Shown here: piece after piece, positions 1 through 8,167 of the stretch
Layout of the letters: each line of letters starts with the position of its first letter
Position numbering within the stretch: position 1 is the first letter of the stretch
Assembly (NCBI RefSeq): GCF_009739905.1
Contig: NZ_CP034279.1
Location: 3,348,001 to 3,412,000 of the forward strand
Direction: 5' to 3'
Origin: Streptomyces ficellus
Lineage (GTDB): Bacteria > Actinomycetota > Actinomycetes > Streptomycetales > Streptomycetaceae
Length of the DNA: 64,000 nt
Translations under genes and position numbers: made by a program
The notes under the pieces: model-generated
What the model saw: only the letters and a program-made list of their open reading frames with translations
What the model was told of the DNA's origin: nothing
The model's database searches: none

Positions 1-1
1 G

Positions 2-127
2 GTGCACGAGGTGTACCGGTACGACGCGGGCCACGGCTCGCTGGTGGTCGAGGAGCGGATCAAGCAGGTGCGGCTGGAGCTGGACTTCGCCGACCGGCAT
101 CTGGGGACCCGCGCGGCGGCCGGGTGA
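2..127 (+). CDS. 3' end of an unidentified gene
   Basis: An open frame enters from the left edge and stops at TGA 125-127, giving 41 visible residues. The fragment is mixed charged/hydrophobic and ends in an Arg/Ala/Gly-rich tail typical of the unstructured C-terminus of a cytoplasmic Streptomyces protein. It lies 22 bp upstream of the SURF1 gene on the same strand, so the two may be co-transcribed. Too little is visible to name a family. Confidence 0.5.
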   Translation: MHEVYRYDAGHGSLVVEERIKQVRLELDFADRHLGTRAAAG

Positions 128-149
128 CGGTGTTCCGTACCGTGGAGGC

Positions 150-1052
150 GTGTACCGGTTCCTGACGACGCCCCGCTGGTGGGGGATCAACATCTTCGTC
201 GTGCTGGCGATTCCCTTCTGCGTCTTCATGGGGACGTGGCAGCTCGGCCGGTTCGAGGACCGCGTCGACTCCCACCAGGAGGCGGAGCGGCGGCCGGACC
301 CCGGTTCGGTGAGGGCCGCGCCGCTCGACGAGCTGCTGCCGGTCGACAAGTCGACCTCGGGCCGCCACGCCACGGCGACGGGGCGGTACGGGGAACAGTT
401 CCTGGTCCCCGGGCGCGAGCTGGACGGCAAGGACGGCTCGTACGTCCTGACCCTGCTGCGCACCGGGAGCGGCACGTCCCTGCCGGTGGTACGCGGCTGG
501 CTGCCCCACGGCGGCACGGCCCCCGCCCCGCCGGCGGGCCAGGTCACGGTGACCGGTGCGCTCCAGGCGTCCGAGCACACCGGGAGCGCCGGCGTGCACG
601 CGGCCGGCGCCCTCCCGCGCGGCCAGGTCGGCATGATCAGCGCGGCTTCCCTGGTGAACGTCGTGCAGGACGACGTCTACGACGCCTGGGTCACCCTGCT
701 GGACGCCCCGGCGGGCCTGACGCCAGTCCCGGCGGCCGCGCCGGAGGGCAGCGGTCTGGACCTGAAGGCGTTCCAGAACCTCGGGTACACCGGTGAGTGG
801 TTCGTCTTCGCGGGCTTCGTGCTCTTCATGTGGTTCCGCCTGCTGCGTCGGGAGGCGGAACAGGCCCGGGACGAGGCACTCGGCCTCGCGCCGGTCGCCG
901 TCGGCGAATCGGTCGCTGTCGGTGTCGGCGGCTCGGATGCCGTCGGTGCTTCGGTCGCTGTCGGCGATGCCGATGCCGTCGGTGCTTCGGCCGCCGGTAC
1001 GTCGGCCACCGGCGCCCCGGCCGACGGGGCGAAGGCGGATACGGCGCCCTGA
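150..1052 (+). CDS. SURF1 family protein (cytochrome c oxidase assembly)
   Basis: A 300-residue membrane protein with the SURF1 layout. One transmembrane helix lies near residues 12-30, containing the family's G-x-W-Q-x-x-R motif. A long extracytoplasmic domain follows, with the V-x-R-G-W-x-P motif, and a second helix lies near residues 214-233. SURF1 proteins assist assembly of the haem a/a3 site of cytochrome c oxidase in the membrane. The GTG start at 150 is preceded by a GGAGG-like site and puts the first helix at the normal distance from the N-terminus. The last ~55 residues are an Ala/Val/Gly/Ser repeat tail not needed by the family, encoded by imperfect direct repeats. Family assignment is firm; the role in oxidase assembly is known for the family, not shown here. 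Confidence 0.9.
   Translation: MYRFLTTPRWWGINIFVVLAIPFCVFMGTWQLGRFEDRVDSHQEAERRPDPGSVRAAPLDELLPVDKSTSGRHATATGRYGEQFLVPGRELDGKDGSYVLTLLRTGSGTSLPVVRGWLPHGGTAPAPPAGQVTVTGALQASEHTGSAGVHAAGALPRGQVGMISAASLVNVVQDDVYDAWVTLLDAPAGLTPVPAAAPEGSGLDLKAFQNLGYTGEWFVFAGFVLFMWFRLLRREAEQARDEALGLAPVAVGESVAVGVGGSDAVGASVAVGDADAVGASAAGTSATGAPADGAKADTAP
895..990 (+). repeat. imperfect direct repeats encoding the SURF1 tail
   Basis: A 19-bp unit (GATGCCGTCGGTGCTTCGG) occurs at 936-954 and again at 972-990, 36 bp apart and in frame. Related GTCGCTGTCGG units lie between them. The repeat writes the Ala-Val-Gly-rich C-terminal tail of the SURF1 protein, so copy-number change would alter tail length without a frameshift. 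Confidence 0.8.
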
Positions 1053-1115
1053 GGGCGCCCAGGCCGGGTCGTCACGACGTACGTAACGCCGCCACACGTC
1101 CCGTCCGCCCCCGGG

Positions 1116-2345
1116 TCACTGCGCCGGCAGCAGGCCCGTCCGGTAGATGGTGCCCGCGCAGGCGCCCGGAATGGCGGCCTCGGCCGACGGCCCGCCGGGT
1201 TCCGCGGTGTGGGTGACCGTGACGCTGCCGTCCGCGCGGGGGCCGTCGCCGTCCTCCTCCTTGCCCAGCTGCGGCTCCACGGCCGCCGTTCCCGCCGTGC
1301 CGTCCGAGCCCGCCGACTCGGCGGACGAGCCGTCGGTCGGTGGGGTCGGTTCGGGCGAGGGGTCGCCGCCGCCGGTGCCACCGCTGCCGCCGCCCTCGAC
1401 GGGGCAGGTCTCGCCCGGTACCCAGGCGAACTTCACCTCGTACGCGCCCGAGGGCTTGAGGAGCAGCGGGGCCGGGGTCTCCTGGGAGGGGTCGGGGAGA
1501 CCCGTCGCCGGGTCGCCCGCCGTGTGGCCGACGACCGCGATCTTCGCCGGGTCGGCCGCACCGGAGGTCTGGAAGGCGATGCCTCCGGTACCGGTGATCG
1601 AGCAGTCGGTGCCCGATACGTTCGCGATGCGGAAGGTGCCGTAGACCTTGCCCTCCGCGTCCGGCTGCCCGGCCTCCGCGGCCGCCACGCCGAGCTGGGC
1701 GGCGTCGCACACCGGGACGCTCTCCGGGACGGCGCTGGACGGTGCCGACGGGCCGCCCACGGTGCCGTCGGAGGCGCCGGCCGGCGGGATGCCCGGCTGC
1801 GCGGGGCTGTCCTTGTCGTCCTTGCCGCCACCACCGGTGTCCTGGCCCGCCGCGGCGCTGGGCTCCCCCGGGCCGCTGCCCTCCCCGCCGGTCTCCTCGC
1901 CCGTGCCGCCCTGGACCTGCTCGCCGTGGCCGGCGTTGACCGGGCGGTCGTCGGAGGCGCCGTCGGAGCTCGCGACGTGGACGAACGCGGGGACCGCCGT
2001 ACCGAAGAGCAGCGCGGCCGCGGCGGCGCCCACCAGCGCCTGCCGTTTGCGCGCCCGCCGCGCGGGGACCGCCCGGCGGAGGTGGTCCAGGGTGCCGTCG
2101 GCGGGCTGCAGGTCCTGCACGGCGCCGTGGAGCAGCCGGCGCAGCGCCAGTTCGTCGGCACCGGGCTCACCGAAGTCCGCGGGGCCCTTCTCCGGCCGGT
2201 CGTGCCCGTTGTTCACAGTGTCGTTCCCAGTCCGGTCGTTCTCGTTCAACGGCCCGTCCGGCCTACCGGGTCCGTGCTGCCCGGACCCGTTCTGGTTCTG
2301 GTTCTGGTTCTGATTCTGGTTCTGGTTCTTCTGGTGCTCGGTCAT
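1116..2345 (-). CDS. membrane protein with DUF4232-like domain, sigma-factor partner
   Basis: A 409-residue protein. The N-terminus is an Asn-Gln repeat (residues 7-19). A short cytoplasmic helical segment follows (about 63-100), then one transmembrane helix (about 103-124), a long Gly/Pro/Ser-rich linker, and an extracytoplasmic domain from about 212. That domain has the paired-cysteine pattern and N-x-S-G-x-x-C motif of DUF4232. The ATG overlaps the stop of the upstream sigma factor gene (ATGA, 2342-2345) and GGAGG lies inside that gene, so translation is coupled. The arrangement (cytosolic helix, one helix, outer domain) suggests a membrane-held modulator of the sigma factor, possibly an anti-sigma factor. 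That role is inference from position and topology; no zinc-binding anti-sigma motif is visible. Confidence 0.75.
   Translation of the reverse strand: MTEHQKNQNQNQNQNQNQNGSGQHGPGRPDGPLNENDRTGNDTVNNGHDRPEKGPADFGEPGADELALRRLLHGAVQDLQPADGTLDHLRRAVPARRARKRQALVGAAAAALLFGTAVPAFVHVASSDGASDDRPVNAGHGEQVQGGTGEETGGEGSGPGEPSAAAGQDTGGGGKDDKDSPAQPGIPPAGASDGTVGGPSAPSSAVPESVPVCDAAQLGVAAAEAGQPDAEGKVYGTFRIANVSGTDCSITGTGGIAFQTSGAADPAKIAVVGHTAGDPATGLPDPSQETPAPLLLKPSGAYEVKFAWVPGETCPVEGGGSGGTGGGDPSPEPTPPTDGSSAESAGSDGTAGTAAVEPQLGKEEDGDGPRADGSVTVTHTAEPGGPSAEAAIPGACAGTIYRTGLLPAQ
2290..2325 (-). repeat. hexanucleotide microsatellite encoding Asn-Gln
   Basis: Six consecutive TTCTGG-type hexamers on the plus strand, one with a final A, lie at the start of the DUF4232-like gene. 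They encode the alternating Asn-Gln stretch. Each unit is two codons, so slippage changes length in frame. Confidence 0.9.
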
Positions 2346-3064
2346 GCCGTGGCCTCCATGGCGACGCGCAGCGCCGCGATGCCACGTGACCCGTACGCCT
2401 TGACCGAGCCGAGCGATATGCCGAGGGTCTCGGCGACCTGGGCCTCGGTCATGTCCGCGAAGTACCTCAGCACCAGGACCTCGCGCTGACGGCGCTGGAG
2501 CCCGCGCATGGCCTTGATCAGCGCGTCGCGCTCCAGCTGGTCGTACGCACCCTCCTCCGCGCTCGCCATGTCGGGCATCGGCTTGGAGAGCAGCTTCAGG
2601 CCGAGGATGCGCCGGCGCAGGGCGGACCGGGACAGGTTGACGACGGTCTGGCGCAGGTACGCGAGGGTCTTCTCGGGGTCACGCACGCGGCGCCGCGCCG
2701 AGTGGACGCGGATGAACGCCTCCTGGACGACGTCCTCGCACGAGGCGGTGTCGTCCAGCAGCAGCGCGGCGAGACCCAGCAGCGACCGGTAGTGGGCGCG
2801 GTAGGTCTCGGTGAGGTGGTCGACGGTCGTACCCGCGATCGTCGTCGTGTCGTCGGTGCTCTGGGCGCCGCGCTGGGACGGGATCCGGGTCGTACGCCTA
2901 GCGGCGGGCACGGGCGCGATCACCGGCATGCCGCCGGGCCGGCGGGGTCGCCGGAGCGGGCGCACCGCGCCCATGCCGACGCCGCCCATGCCCACGCCGC
3001 CCGCCGCTCCGGCCGCGCGGGCACGGAGCGGAACCGCCGCTGTGATGTCGAGTACCTCTGCCAC
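2342..3064 (-). CDS. SigE-family ECF-type RNA polymerase sigma factor
   Basis: A 240-residue protein with sigma-70 region 2 at about residues 84-150 (including the E-D-V-V-Q-E-A-F motif) and region 4 at about 185-235. The region 4 helix-turn-helix reads L-R-Y-F-A-D, then A-E-T-L-G-I-S-x-G-S-V-K. This is the pattern of the small SigE family of Streptomyces ECF-type factors. About 70 N-terminal residues are low-complexity (Gly-Met-Gly-Val repeats, then Pro/Arg-rich) and lie before the conserved core. The GTG at 3064 gives this long form, and a shorter start inside the extension is possible because no ideal ribosome site precedes GTG. It is coupled to the membrane protein gene downstream, its probable regulator. 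The genes it controls cannot be seen here. Confidence 0.85.
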   Translation of the reverse strand: MAEVLDITAAVPLRARAAGAAGGVGMGGVGMGAVRPLRRPRRPGGMPVIAPVPAARRTTRIPSQRGAQSTDDTTTIAGTTVDHLTETYRAHYRSLLGLAALLLDDTASCEDVVQEAFIRVHSARRRVRDPEKTLAYLRQTVVNLSRSALRRRILGLKLLSKPMPDMASAEEGAYDQLERDALIKAMRGLQRRQREVLVLRYFADMTEAQVAETLGISLGSVKAYGSRGIAALRVAMEATA

Positions 3065-3410
3065 GCCTGTTGGACACGCTTCCCCCCGTCAGGGTTGTAC
3101 GCGCACACGGTCGCTTTTGACAGTGCGACGTTTGCCCTCATGCGTACCCGCTCTTCCCCAATGCCCCGAATGTCACGGGCGCCGCGAAGGGGCGACCGCA
3201 TAGACGCTTCCCGCCCGACCACCGGTTGCAGCAAGGAAGAAAGCATCGTCGAACATGCCATCGCCCCAGTTCAAGTGGCGCAGACCGAAGACTTGCTCAC
3301 AGGGCGTTCACAGATCCTACAAAGATCGGACGATCTGTTCATCGCCCTTTTGTCGGCCGCCTCCGACCGGTCACGCCTTCACGTCGGCACGCCTTCACAC
3401 CGGCATGCCT
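3065..3410. other. 346-bp intergenic region upstream of the sigma factor gene
   Basis: No convincing coding frame is seen. The part next to 3064 must hold the promoter of the leftward sigma factor gene. The part next to 3410 is the 3' flank of the asd-like gene and contains the 16-bp tandem repeat at 3372-3419. The middle is less GC-rich than its surroundings (around 3225-3350) and shows no clear palindrome. Confidence 0.6.
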
Positions 3411-3419
3411 TCACGCCGT
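3372..3419. repeat. three tandem copies of a 16-bp unit
   Basis: Units of the form CAyGCCTTCACnnCGG/T start at 3372, 3388 and 3404 with an exact 16-bp period. The third copy runs through the stop codon of the asd-like gene (3411-3413). Three copies without spacers is not a CRISPR; it looks like local slippage or duplication. Confidence 0.85.
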
Positions 3420-4544
3420 GAACTCGGCGGCGACGGTCTCCGCGATCTGGGCGGCGTTCAGCGCGGCACCCTTGCGCAGGTTGTCGCCGCAGACGAACAG
3501 CTCCAGCGCCCGGTCGTCGTCCAGCGACCGTCGCACCCGCCCCACCCACGTCGGATCGGTGCCGACGACGTCGGCCGGCGTCGGGAAGTCGCCGGAAGCG
3601 GGGTCGTCGTACAGCACCACGCCCGGCGAGGTCGCCAGGATCTCGTGCGCCCGCGCGACCGTCACCTCCCGCTCGAACCGCGCGTGCACGGACACCGAGT
3701 GGGCGCTCACCACCGGCACGCGGACGCAGGTCGCCGCGACCCGCAGCTCCGGCAGGTCCAGCACCTTGCGGGTCTCACCCCGGACGCGCAGCTCCTCCGA
3801 GGACCAGCCGCCCTCCTGGAGCGAGCCGGACCAGGGCACCACGTTCAGGGCGAGCGGAGCGGGGAAGGGCCCCGTGTCGTCGCCGACGGCCCGGCGCACG
3901 TCGCCCGGGCAGGTGCCCAGCTCCGTACCGGCGACCAGCGACAGCTGTCCGCGCAGCGCTCCGACACCGCCGCGGCCGGCACCGCTGGCGGCCTGGTACG
4001 CGGACACGACCAGCTCGCTCAGGCCGAACTCGGCGTGCAGCGCGCCCACCGCGACGATCAGCGCCAGCGTGGTGTCGCCGGGGCAGGCGACGATGCCGCG
4101 CGGTCGTACGCGGACGCAGTGGCGGTTGATCTCGGGGACGACCAGCGGGACGTCCGGGTCGGCCCGGAACGCCGCGGAGGCGTCCACCACCACCGTGCCC
4201 TTGGCGGCGGCGATCGGCGCCCACTGGGCGGCGACCTCCTCCGGCACGAGGAAGAGCGCCACGTCGGCGCCCTCCAGGGCCTCCTCGGACAGGCCGAGGA
4301 CCTCGACCTCCTCCCCGCGCACGGTCAGCTTGCGGCCGGCCGAGCGGGGGGAGGCGATCAGGCGGATGTCGCCCCAGACGTCCGCGTGCTGCGACAGGAT
4401 CTGGAGCATCACCGCGCCGACGGCCCCGGTCGCTCCCACGACCGCGAGCGCCGGCTTGCGGTGCGGCGGCGGCCCGGTCGGCGTCACCGGCCGCACCGGT
4501 CGGCCACGGTCCGGCCACGCGGGGCGGCGACGGTGCAGTTCCAC
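3411..4544 (-). CDS. aspartate-semialdehyde dehydrogenase homologue lacking the catalytic Cys
   Basis: A 377-residue protein clearly of the Asd fold. It has the NADP-binding G-A-T-G-A-V-G at residues 38-44, a V-S-A-Y-Q-A-x-S-G-A-G segment (Gln 184) and an R-V-P-V-x-x-A-H-S segment (Arg 275, His 282). Asd normally reduces aspartyl phosphate to the semialdehyde in Lys/Met/Thr/DAP synthesis, using the Cys of an N-P-N-C-(S/T)-T motif. Here that motif reads C-P-G-D-T-T (residues 154-159), so Asp 157 stands where the nucleophile should be and a Cys sits three residues earlier. The gene follows ask by about 30 bp on the same strand. The first ~20 residues are Arg/Pro-rich, and GTG at codon 20 could be the true start. 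It is either an altered enzyme or a non-catalytic paralogue; the working asd may lie elsewhere. Confidence 0.8.
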   Translation of the reverse strand: MELHRRRPAWPDRGRPVRPVTPTGPPPHRKPALAVVGATGAVGAVMLQILSQHADVWGDIRLIASPRSAGRKLTVRGEEVEVLGLSEEALEGADVALFLVPEEVAAQWAPIAAAKGTVVVDASAAFRADPDVPLVVPEINRHCVRVRPRGIVACPGDTTLALIVAVGALHAEFGLSELVVSAYQAASGAGRGGVGALRGQLSLVAGTELGTCPGDVRRAVGDDTGPFPAPLALNVVPWSGSLQEGGWSSEELRVRGETRKVLDLPELRVAATCVRVPVVSAHSVSVHARFEREVTVARAHEILATSPGVVLYDDPASGDFPTPADVVGTDPTWVGRVRRSLDDDRALELFVCGDNLRKGAALNAAQIAETVAAEFTA

Positions 4545-4575
4545 CGATCCGCCACCGCCCGGCCGCAGCGGTTCG

Positions 4576-5097
4576 TCACCGCCCGGTGCCTCCGTAGACC
4601 ACTGCCTCGTCGGAGTCGCTGTCCAGGCCGAAGGCGGTGTGGACGGCGCGGACGGCCTCGTTGACGTCGTCGGCGCGGGTCACGACCGAGATGCGGATCT
4701 CGGAGGTCGAGATCAGCTCGATGTTCACACCCGCGTCGGACAGCGCCTCGAAGAATCCGGCGGTGACGCCCGGGTTCGTCTTCATACCCGCGCCGACCAG
4801 GGAGATCTTGGCGATCTGGTCGTCGTAGCGCAGCGACTCGAAACCGATGAGCGCCTTCTGCTTCTCCAGGGCGTCGATCGCCTTGCGGCCCTCCGCCTTG
4901 GGCAGCGTGAAGGAGATGTCGGTCAGCCCGGTCGACGCGGCGGACACGTTCTGCACCACCATGTCGATGTTGATCTCGTTGTCCGCGATGGTGCGGAAGA
5001 TCGCGGCGGCCTCGCCCGGCTTGTCCGGCACGCCGACGACAGTGATCTTCGCCTCGGACGTGTCGTGGGCGACACCGGAGATGATGGCCTGCTCCAC
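4576..5097 (-). CDS. ask: aspartate kinase beta subunit from an internal start
   Basis: Inside ask, codon 251 is GTG, preceded by a GAGGGG ribosome-site-like stretch about 8 nt upstream. It would give a 173-residue product consisting of the two ACT domains only. In Corynebacterium glutamicum the same gene makes an alpha2-beta2 enzyme whose beta chain starts at almost the same codon, with the same following sequence pattern (x-E-x-A-x-x-x-G-V-A-x-D). The separate beta chain is therefore likely here, by family knowledge plus the visible internal ribosome site. Confidence 0.7.
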   Translation of the reverse strand: MEQAIISGVAHDTSEAKITVVGVPDKPGEAAAIFRTIADNEINIDMVVQNVSAASTGLTDISFTLPKAEGRKAIDALEKQKALIGFESLRYDDQIAKISLVGAGMKTNPGVTAGFFEALSDAGVNIELISTSEIRISVVTRADDVNEAVRAVHTAFGLDSDSDEAVVYGGTGR

Positions 5098-5847
5098 CTT
5101 GCGGTCCCCTCGCGGTTCGTTGCTGACCCACGTGCCCTGGAGCCCCGAGAAGGACGACCGGACGTGGATCGGGATGTTGTAACGGCGTGCGTACTCGACG
5201 CAGCGGTGCAGCAGCACCTTGGAGCCGGAGCTGGCGAGCTCCAGCATGTCCTCGAACGAGATCCAGTCGATCTTCCGGGCCTTCTTCACGACCCGGGGGT
5301 CGGCGGTGAAGACACCGTCGACGTCGGTGTAGATCTCGCACACCTCGGCGTCGAGCGCCGCGGCGAGGGCGACGGCGGTCGTGTCCGACCCGCCACGCCC
5401 GAGGGTGGTGATGTCCTTCTTGTCCTGGGACACGCCCTGGAAGCCCGCGACGATGGCGATGTTGCCCTCGTCCAGCGCCGTACGGATCCGGCCCGGCGTG
5501 ACATCGATGATGCGCGCTTTGTTGTGGACCGAGTCGGTGATGACGCCCGCCTGGCTGCCGGTGAACGACTGGGCCTCGTGGCCCAGGTTTTTGATCGCCA
5601 TGGCCAGCAGCGCCATGGAGATGCGCTCTCCGGCGGTCAGCAGCATGTCGAACTCACGCCCGGCAGGGATCGGGGATACCTGCTCGGCGAGATCGATCAA
5701 CTCGTCCGTCGTGTCGCCCATCGCCGAAACCACGACGACCACCTGGTGGCCGTTCTTCTTGGCATCGACGATTCGCTTGGCGACGCGCTTGATGCCTTCG
5801 GCATCGGCAACGGAGGAGCCTCCGTACTTCTGCACGACAAGGCCCAC
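4576..5847 (-). CDS. ask: aspartate kinase, alpha subunit
   Basis: A 423-residue aspartokinase that phosphorylates aspartate with ATP, the first step toward Lys, Met, Thr and diaminopimelate. The N-terminal kinase domain begins with [10 protein letters not shown], the family's substrate motif. It contains [22 protein letters not shown], and two ACT domains follow from about residue 265. Length and ACT arrangement match the actinobacterial feedback-inhibited LysC type. GTG at 5847 is preceded by GAGGAG. An internal GTG start for the beta subunit is annotated separately. The asd-like gene lies immediately downstream, making the usual ask-asd pair. Confidence 0.95.
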   Translation of the reverse strand: MGLVVQKYGGSSVADAEGIKRVAKRIVDAKKNGHQVVVVVSAMGDTTDELIDLAEQVSPIPAGREFDMLLTAGERISMALLAMAIKNLGHEAQSFTGSQAGVITDSVHNKARIIDVTPGRIRTALDEGNIAIVAGFQGVSQDKKDITTLGRGGSDTTAVALAAALDAEVCEIYTDVDGVFTADPRVVKKARKIDWISFEDMLELASSGSKVLLHRCVEYARRYNIPIHVRSSFSGLQGTWVSNEPRGDRKVEQAIISGVAHDTSEAKITVVGVPDKPGEAAAIFRTIADNEINIDMVVQNVSAASTGLTDISFTLPKAEGRKAIDALEKQKALIGFESLRYDDQIAKISLVGAGMKTNPGVTAGFFEALSDAGVNIELISTSEIRISVVTRADDVNEAVRAVHTAFGLDSDSDEAVVYGGTGR

Positions 5848-5919
5848 GTGCGCTCCTCGCTCAGTCCGTTTGCGGTCGGTTCAGTTTAACGAGCGGCCGG
5901 GAAACGCCCCCGCCATATC

Positions 5920-5933
5920 ACATCGTGAGATGT
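5920..5933. promoter_or_regulatory. inverted repeat upstream of ask
   Basis: ACATC-GTGA-GATGT, a perfect 5-bp inverted repeat with a 4-nt centre, lies 73 bp upstream of the ask start, where a promoter or operator would be expected. The regulator is unknown. Confidence 0.35.
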
Positions 5934-6033
5934 CCCGCTCACGACGTGATCAACGAGGGGAGCTTCACGGCCGCTCGGCCAGTACCTGCCCGGGGTCGCC
6001 GGGGCTACGCGGAATGTGGGCCGGGTCACCCGC

Positions 6034-7056
6034 TCACGCGGACGGTACGTACGCCAGCCCGTGTGCCCCCGGTTCGCCGGACCGGCCCACCTCCAGGGTC
6101 GCGACGACCGCGCCGGCCGCCAGGTCCACGACCGTCACCGTGCTGGACGAGACGGCGGCGACGTACCCGTACCGCCCGTCCGGTGACGAGGTGATCGTCA
6201 GCGGGAAGGCACCCACCTCCAGGCGGGCGCGCTCGTCGAGGCCCTCGCCGTACACGTGCAGCACCCCCGGCCGCTGGCCGCCCAGCGCCGACCGCCCGGC
6301 CGTCATGCGCAGCTCTCCGGCGAGCAGCAGGCCCGCCGGCGTCACGTGCACCGGGAAGACGACGCCGTCCGTCGGCAGCGTGCGGACGACCGCCCCGGTC
6401 GCCGTGTCGACCACCCGTACGCCCGCGTCCCGCGCGGGCCCGCCGCCGAAATCGCCCTTCGGCGCCGCCACGTACACCCGGCGTCCGTCCCCCGACACGG
6501 CGATGCCCTCGCTGCCGGGCACCTCGACACGGTCCACGAGCGCACCCTCGACCAGGTCGACGACCGACACGAACGGCGCCTCCTTGTTCGCCGTGTACGC
6601 GCGCGTGCCGTCCGGTGCGAGCGCGAACCAGTGCGGCCCCGGCGCACCGACCGCCACCCGGCTCACCGGGCGCAGCGACTCGGCGTCCAGGGCCAGCAGG
6701 GCGCCCTCCGCGCCAGGCGACGCGCCCTCGACGCTCACCCAGAGCAGCTCGCCCGACGGGTCGAGCGCGATGCCGTGCGGCGCCCACTCGGGAGCGAGGC
6801 CGACCACGCCGGTCACCCGCCGCTCGTCGGGGTCGATCACGACAAGCTCCCGCGCCCGTCCGCCGTTGGCGTGGTAGTAGCCGGACCGGTACGTGATCGT
6901 GCAGTACAGGCGACGCCGGGCCGCGTCGAGGCACAGTTCGTGCGGCTCGTGCGGGACGCGGACCTCGCCGAGCCGGTCGTGGGTGGCCGCGTCGAAGAAG
7001 GTGACCGTGGGGCCGCTCTGGCTCACGACGGCCAGGACGTCGTTCGTCTCACTCAT
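6034..7056 (-). CDS. YncE-like beta-propeller protein
   Basis: A 340-residue protein made of repeated beta-propeller blades. Recurring motifs are G-x-x-x-W-V-S-V, A-Y-T-A-N-K, G-R-R-V-Y-V-A and G-R-Y-G-Y-V-A, each followed by a V-V-D-x-x-x-G-x-V turn. This is the pattern of the YVTN/YncE (cytochrome d1-like, seven-bladed) family. There is no signal peptide, so it is cytoplasmic, unlike E. coli YncE. It is transcribed divergently from a LysR regulator across 125 bp that hold overlapping palindromes, so it is the probable regulated target. Substrate or function is not known; a lactonase-type activity is one possibility for such propellers. Confidence 0.75.
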   Translation of the reverse strand: MSETNDVLAVVSQSGPTVTFFDAATHDRLGEVRVPHEPHELCLDAARRRLYCTITYRSGYYHANGGRARELVVIDPDERRVTGVVGLAPEWAPHGIALDPSGELLWVSVEGASPGAEGALLALDAESLRPVSRVAVGAPGPHWFALAPDGTRAYTANKEAPFVSVVDLVEGALVDRVEVPGSEGIAVSGDGRRVYVAAPKGDFGGGPARDAGVRVVDTATGAVVRTLPTDGVVFPVHVTPAGLLLAGELRMTAGRSALGGQRPGVLHVYGEGLDERARLEVGAFPLTITSSPDGRYGYVAAVSSSTVTVVDLAAGAVVATLEVGRSGEPGAHGLAYVPSA

Positions 7057-7102
7057 GCGGCCAGCCTCGGACCCGCGGCGGATTCACTCCAGTGCAATGC
7101 TG

Positions 7103-7128
7103 GCAAGGTGTCCTTGCGCCGTACGCAA
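7103..7128. promoter_or_regulatory. overlapping palindromes, probable LysR operator
   Basis: GCAAGG-TGT-CCTTGC (7103-7117) and TTGCG-CCGTA-CGCAA (7114-7128) are perfect inverted repeats that share four bases. The second fits the T-N11-A rule for LysR-type boxes. They lie between the propeller gene and the LysR gene, the usual place for an autoregulated divergent LysR promoter. Confidence 0.65.
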
Positions 7129-7181
7129 ACGGCGACGTCGTGCCGCCCACGGGCGGCGAAGCAGGTGATCGGAGTCACAGC

Positions 7182-8096
7182 ATGCGCCGCGACCCGGCAT
7201 CCCTGGACCTCAACCTCCTCGTCGCGCTCGACGCGCTCCTCGAGGAGGAGAGCGTCACCGGCGCCGCCGCCCGCCTGCACGTCTCGGCACCGGCCATGAG
7301 CCGCACTCTGGGCCGCATCCGGGCGGCGCTCGGCGACCCCGTCCTGGTACGGGCCGGGCGCCACCTCGTCCCCACGCCCCGCGCCGTCGAGCTGCGGCCC
7401 CACGTCCGTACCGTCGTCGCCTCCGCCCGGGACCTGCTCGCGCCCCGGCCGCCCGCCGACCCCGCCGCCCTGCGGCGCGAGTTCGCGGTCCAGGCGAGTG
7501 ACCTGGTCCTCGCCCACCTCGGCGCCCGGCTGATCACGGCGGTCGCCCGGCAGGCCCCGGGCGTCACCCTGCGCTTCCTGCCGGAGAGCCTGGAGGGCAC
7601 CCCCGCGCTGCGCGACGGGCGGCTCGACCTGGAGCTCGGGGTGATCGGGCACGCCGACCCCGAGACCCGGACCGAGGCGCTGGGCGTCACGGGCCTCGTC
7701 GGAGCCGTACGCCCCGGGCACCCTCTGGCGGCGCGGACGCGGGTCACCGCACGGGCCTTCGCCGCCGCCGAGCACGTGGGGGTGTCCCGGCAGGGGCGGG
7801 TGCACGGGCCGGTCGACGACGCGCTCGCCGCGCTGGGGCTGCGCCGGCGGGTGGTGGCGGTCGTGCCGGGCTGGTCGGCGGCGCTGCTGCTGTGCCGGGA
7901 GGCCGACCTGGTGGGTCTGGCCCCGCCGGGCGTGGCGGAGGCGCTCGGCCTGCGCACCTTCGAGGTCCCGCTGGACCTGCCGCCGCTCCCGCTGGGCATG
8001 GCCTGGCACCCGCGCAACGACGCGGACCCGGCGCACAGGTGGCTGCGCGACCGGGTCCGTGAGACCTGGAGCGCCGGAGAGACGGGTGCTGCGTGA
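7182..8096 (+). CDS. LysR family transcriptional regulator
   Basis: A 304-residue LysR-type regulator. The N-terminal winged helix-turn-helix (residues 8-66) shows D-L-N-L-L-V-A-L-D-A-L-L, then S-V-T-G-A-A-A-R-L-H-V-S-x-x-A-M-S-R-x-L. The C-terminal effector-binding domain follows. ATG at 7182 is chosen because CGGAG lies 8 nt upstream and it starts just before the HTH; an upstream in-frame ATG at 7092 would run through the operator palindromes. It is divergent from the propeller gene, its likely target. The inducer is unknown. The 3' end lies in a tandem duplication. Confidence 0.9.
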   Translation: MRRDPASLDLNLLVALDALLEEESVTGAAARLHVSAPAMSRTLGRIRAALGDPVLVRAGRHLVPTPRAVELRPHVRTVVASARDLLAPRPPADPAALRREFAVQASDLVLAHLGARLITAVARQAPGVTLRFLPESLEGTPALRDGRLDLELGVIGHADPETRTEALGVTGLVGAVRPGHPLAARTRVTARAFAAAEHVGVSRQGRVHGPVDDALAALGLRRRVVAVVPGWSAALLLCREADLVGLAPPGVAEALGLRTFEVPLDLPPLPLGMAWHPRNDADPAHRWLRDRVRETWSAGETGAA

Positions 8097-8152
8097 CCGA
8101 GCCCGGACCTGACGGCGAGGCGGGTGCTGCTGCGTGACCGAGCCCCGATCTG
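8081..8152 (+). repeat. tandem duplication at the 3' end of the LysR gene
   Basis: A block of about 31-34 bp is repeated at 8081-8111 and 8119-8152. Both copies contain GGGTGCTG...GCGTGACCGAGCCC, and the second has an extra CTG. The first copy contains the LysR stop codon (8094-8096), so the second lies outside the gene. Confidence 0.8.
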
Positions 8153-8167
8153 CCGGCGGGGCGGGGC

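Noticed and set aside
3372..3419. Short tandem repeat considered as a CRISPR
   Set aside because: Three direct 16-bp units with no spacers and no cas genes.
3226..5889. An 887-codon rightward frame opposite ask and asd
   Set aside because: Overlaps both genes in antisense and has Arg/Ser/Thr-rich shadow composition.
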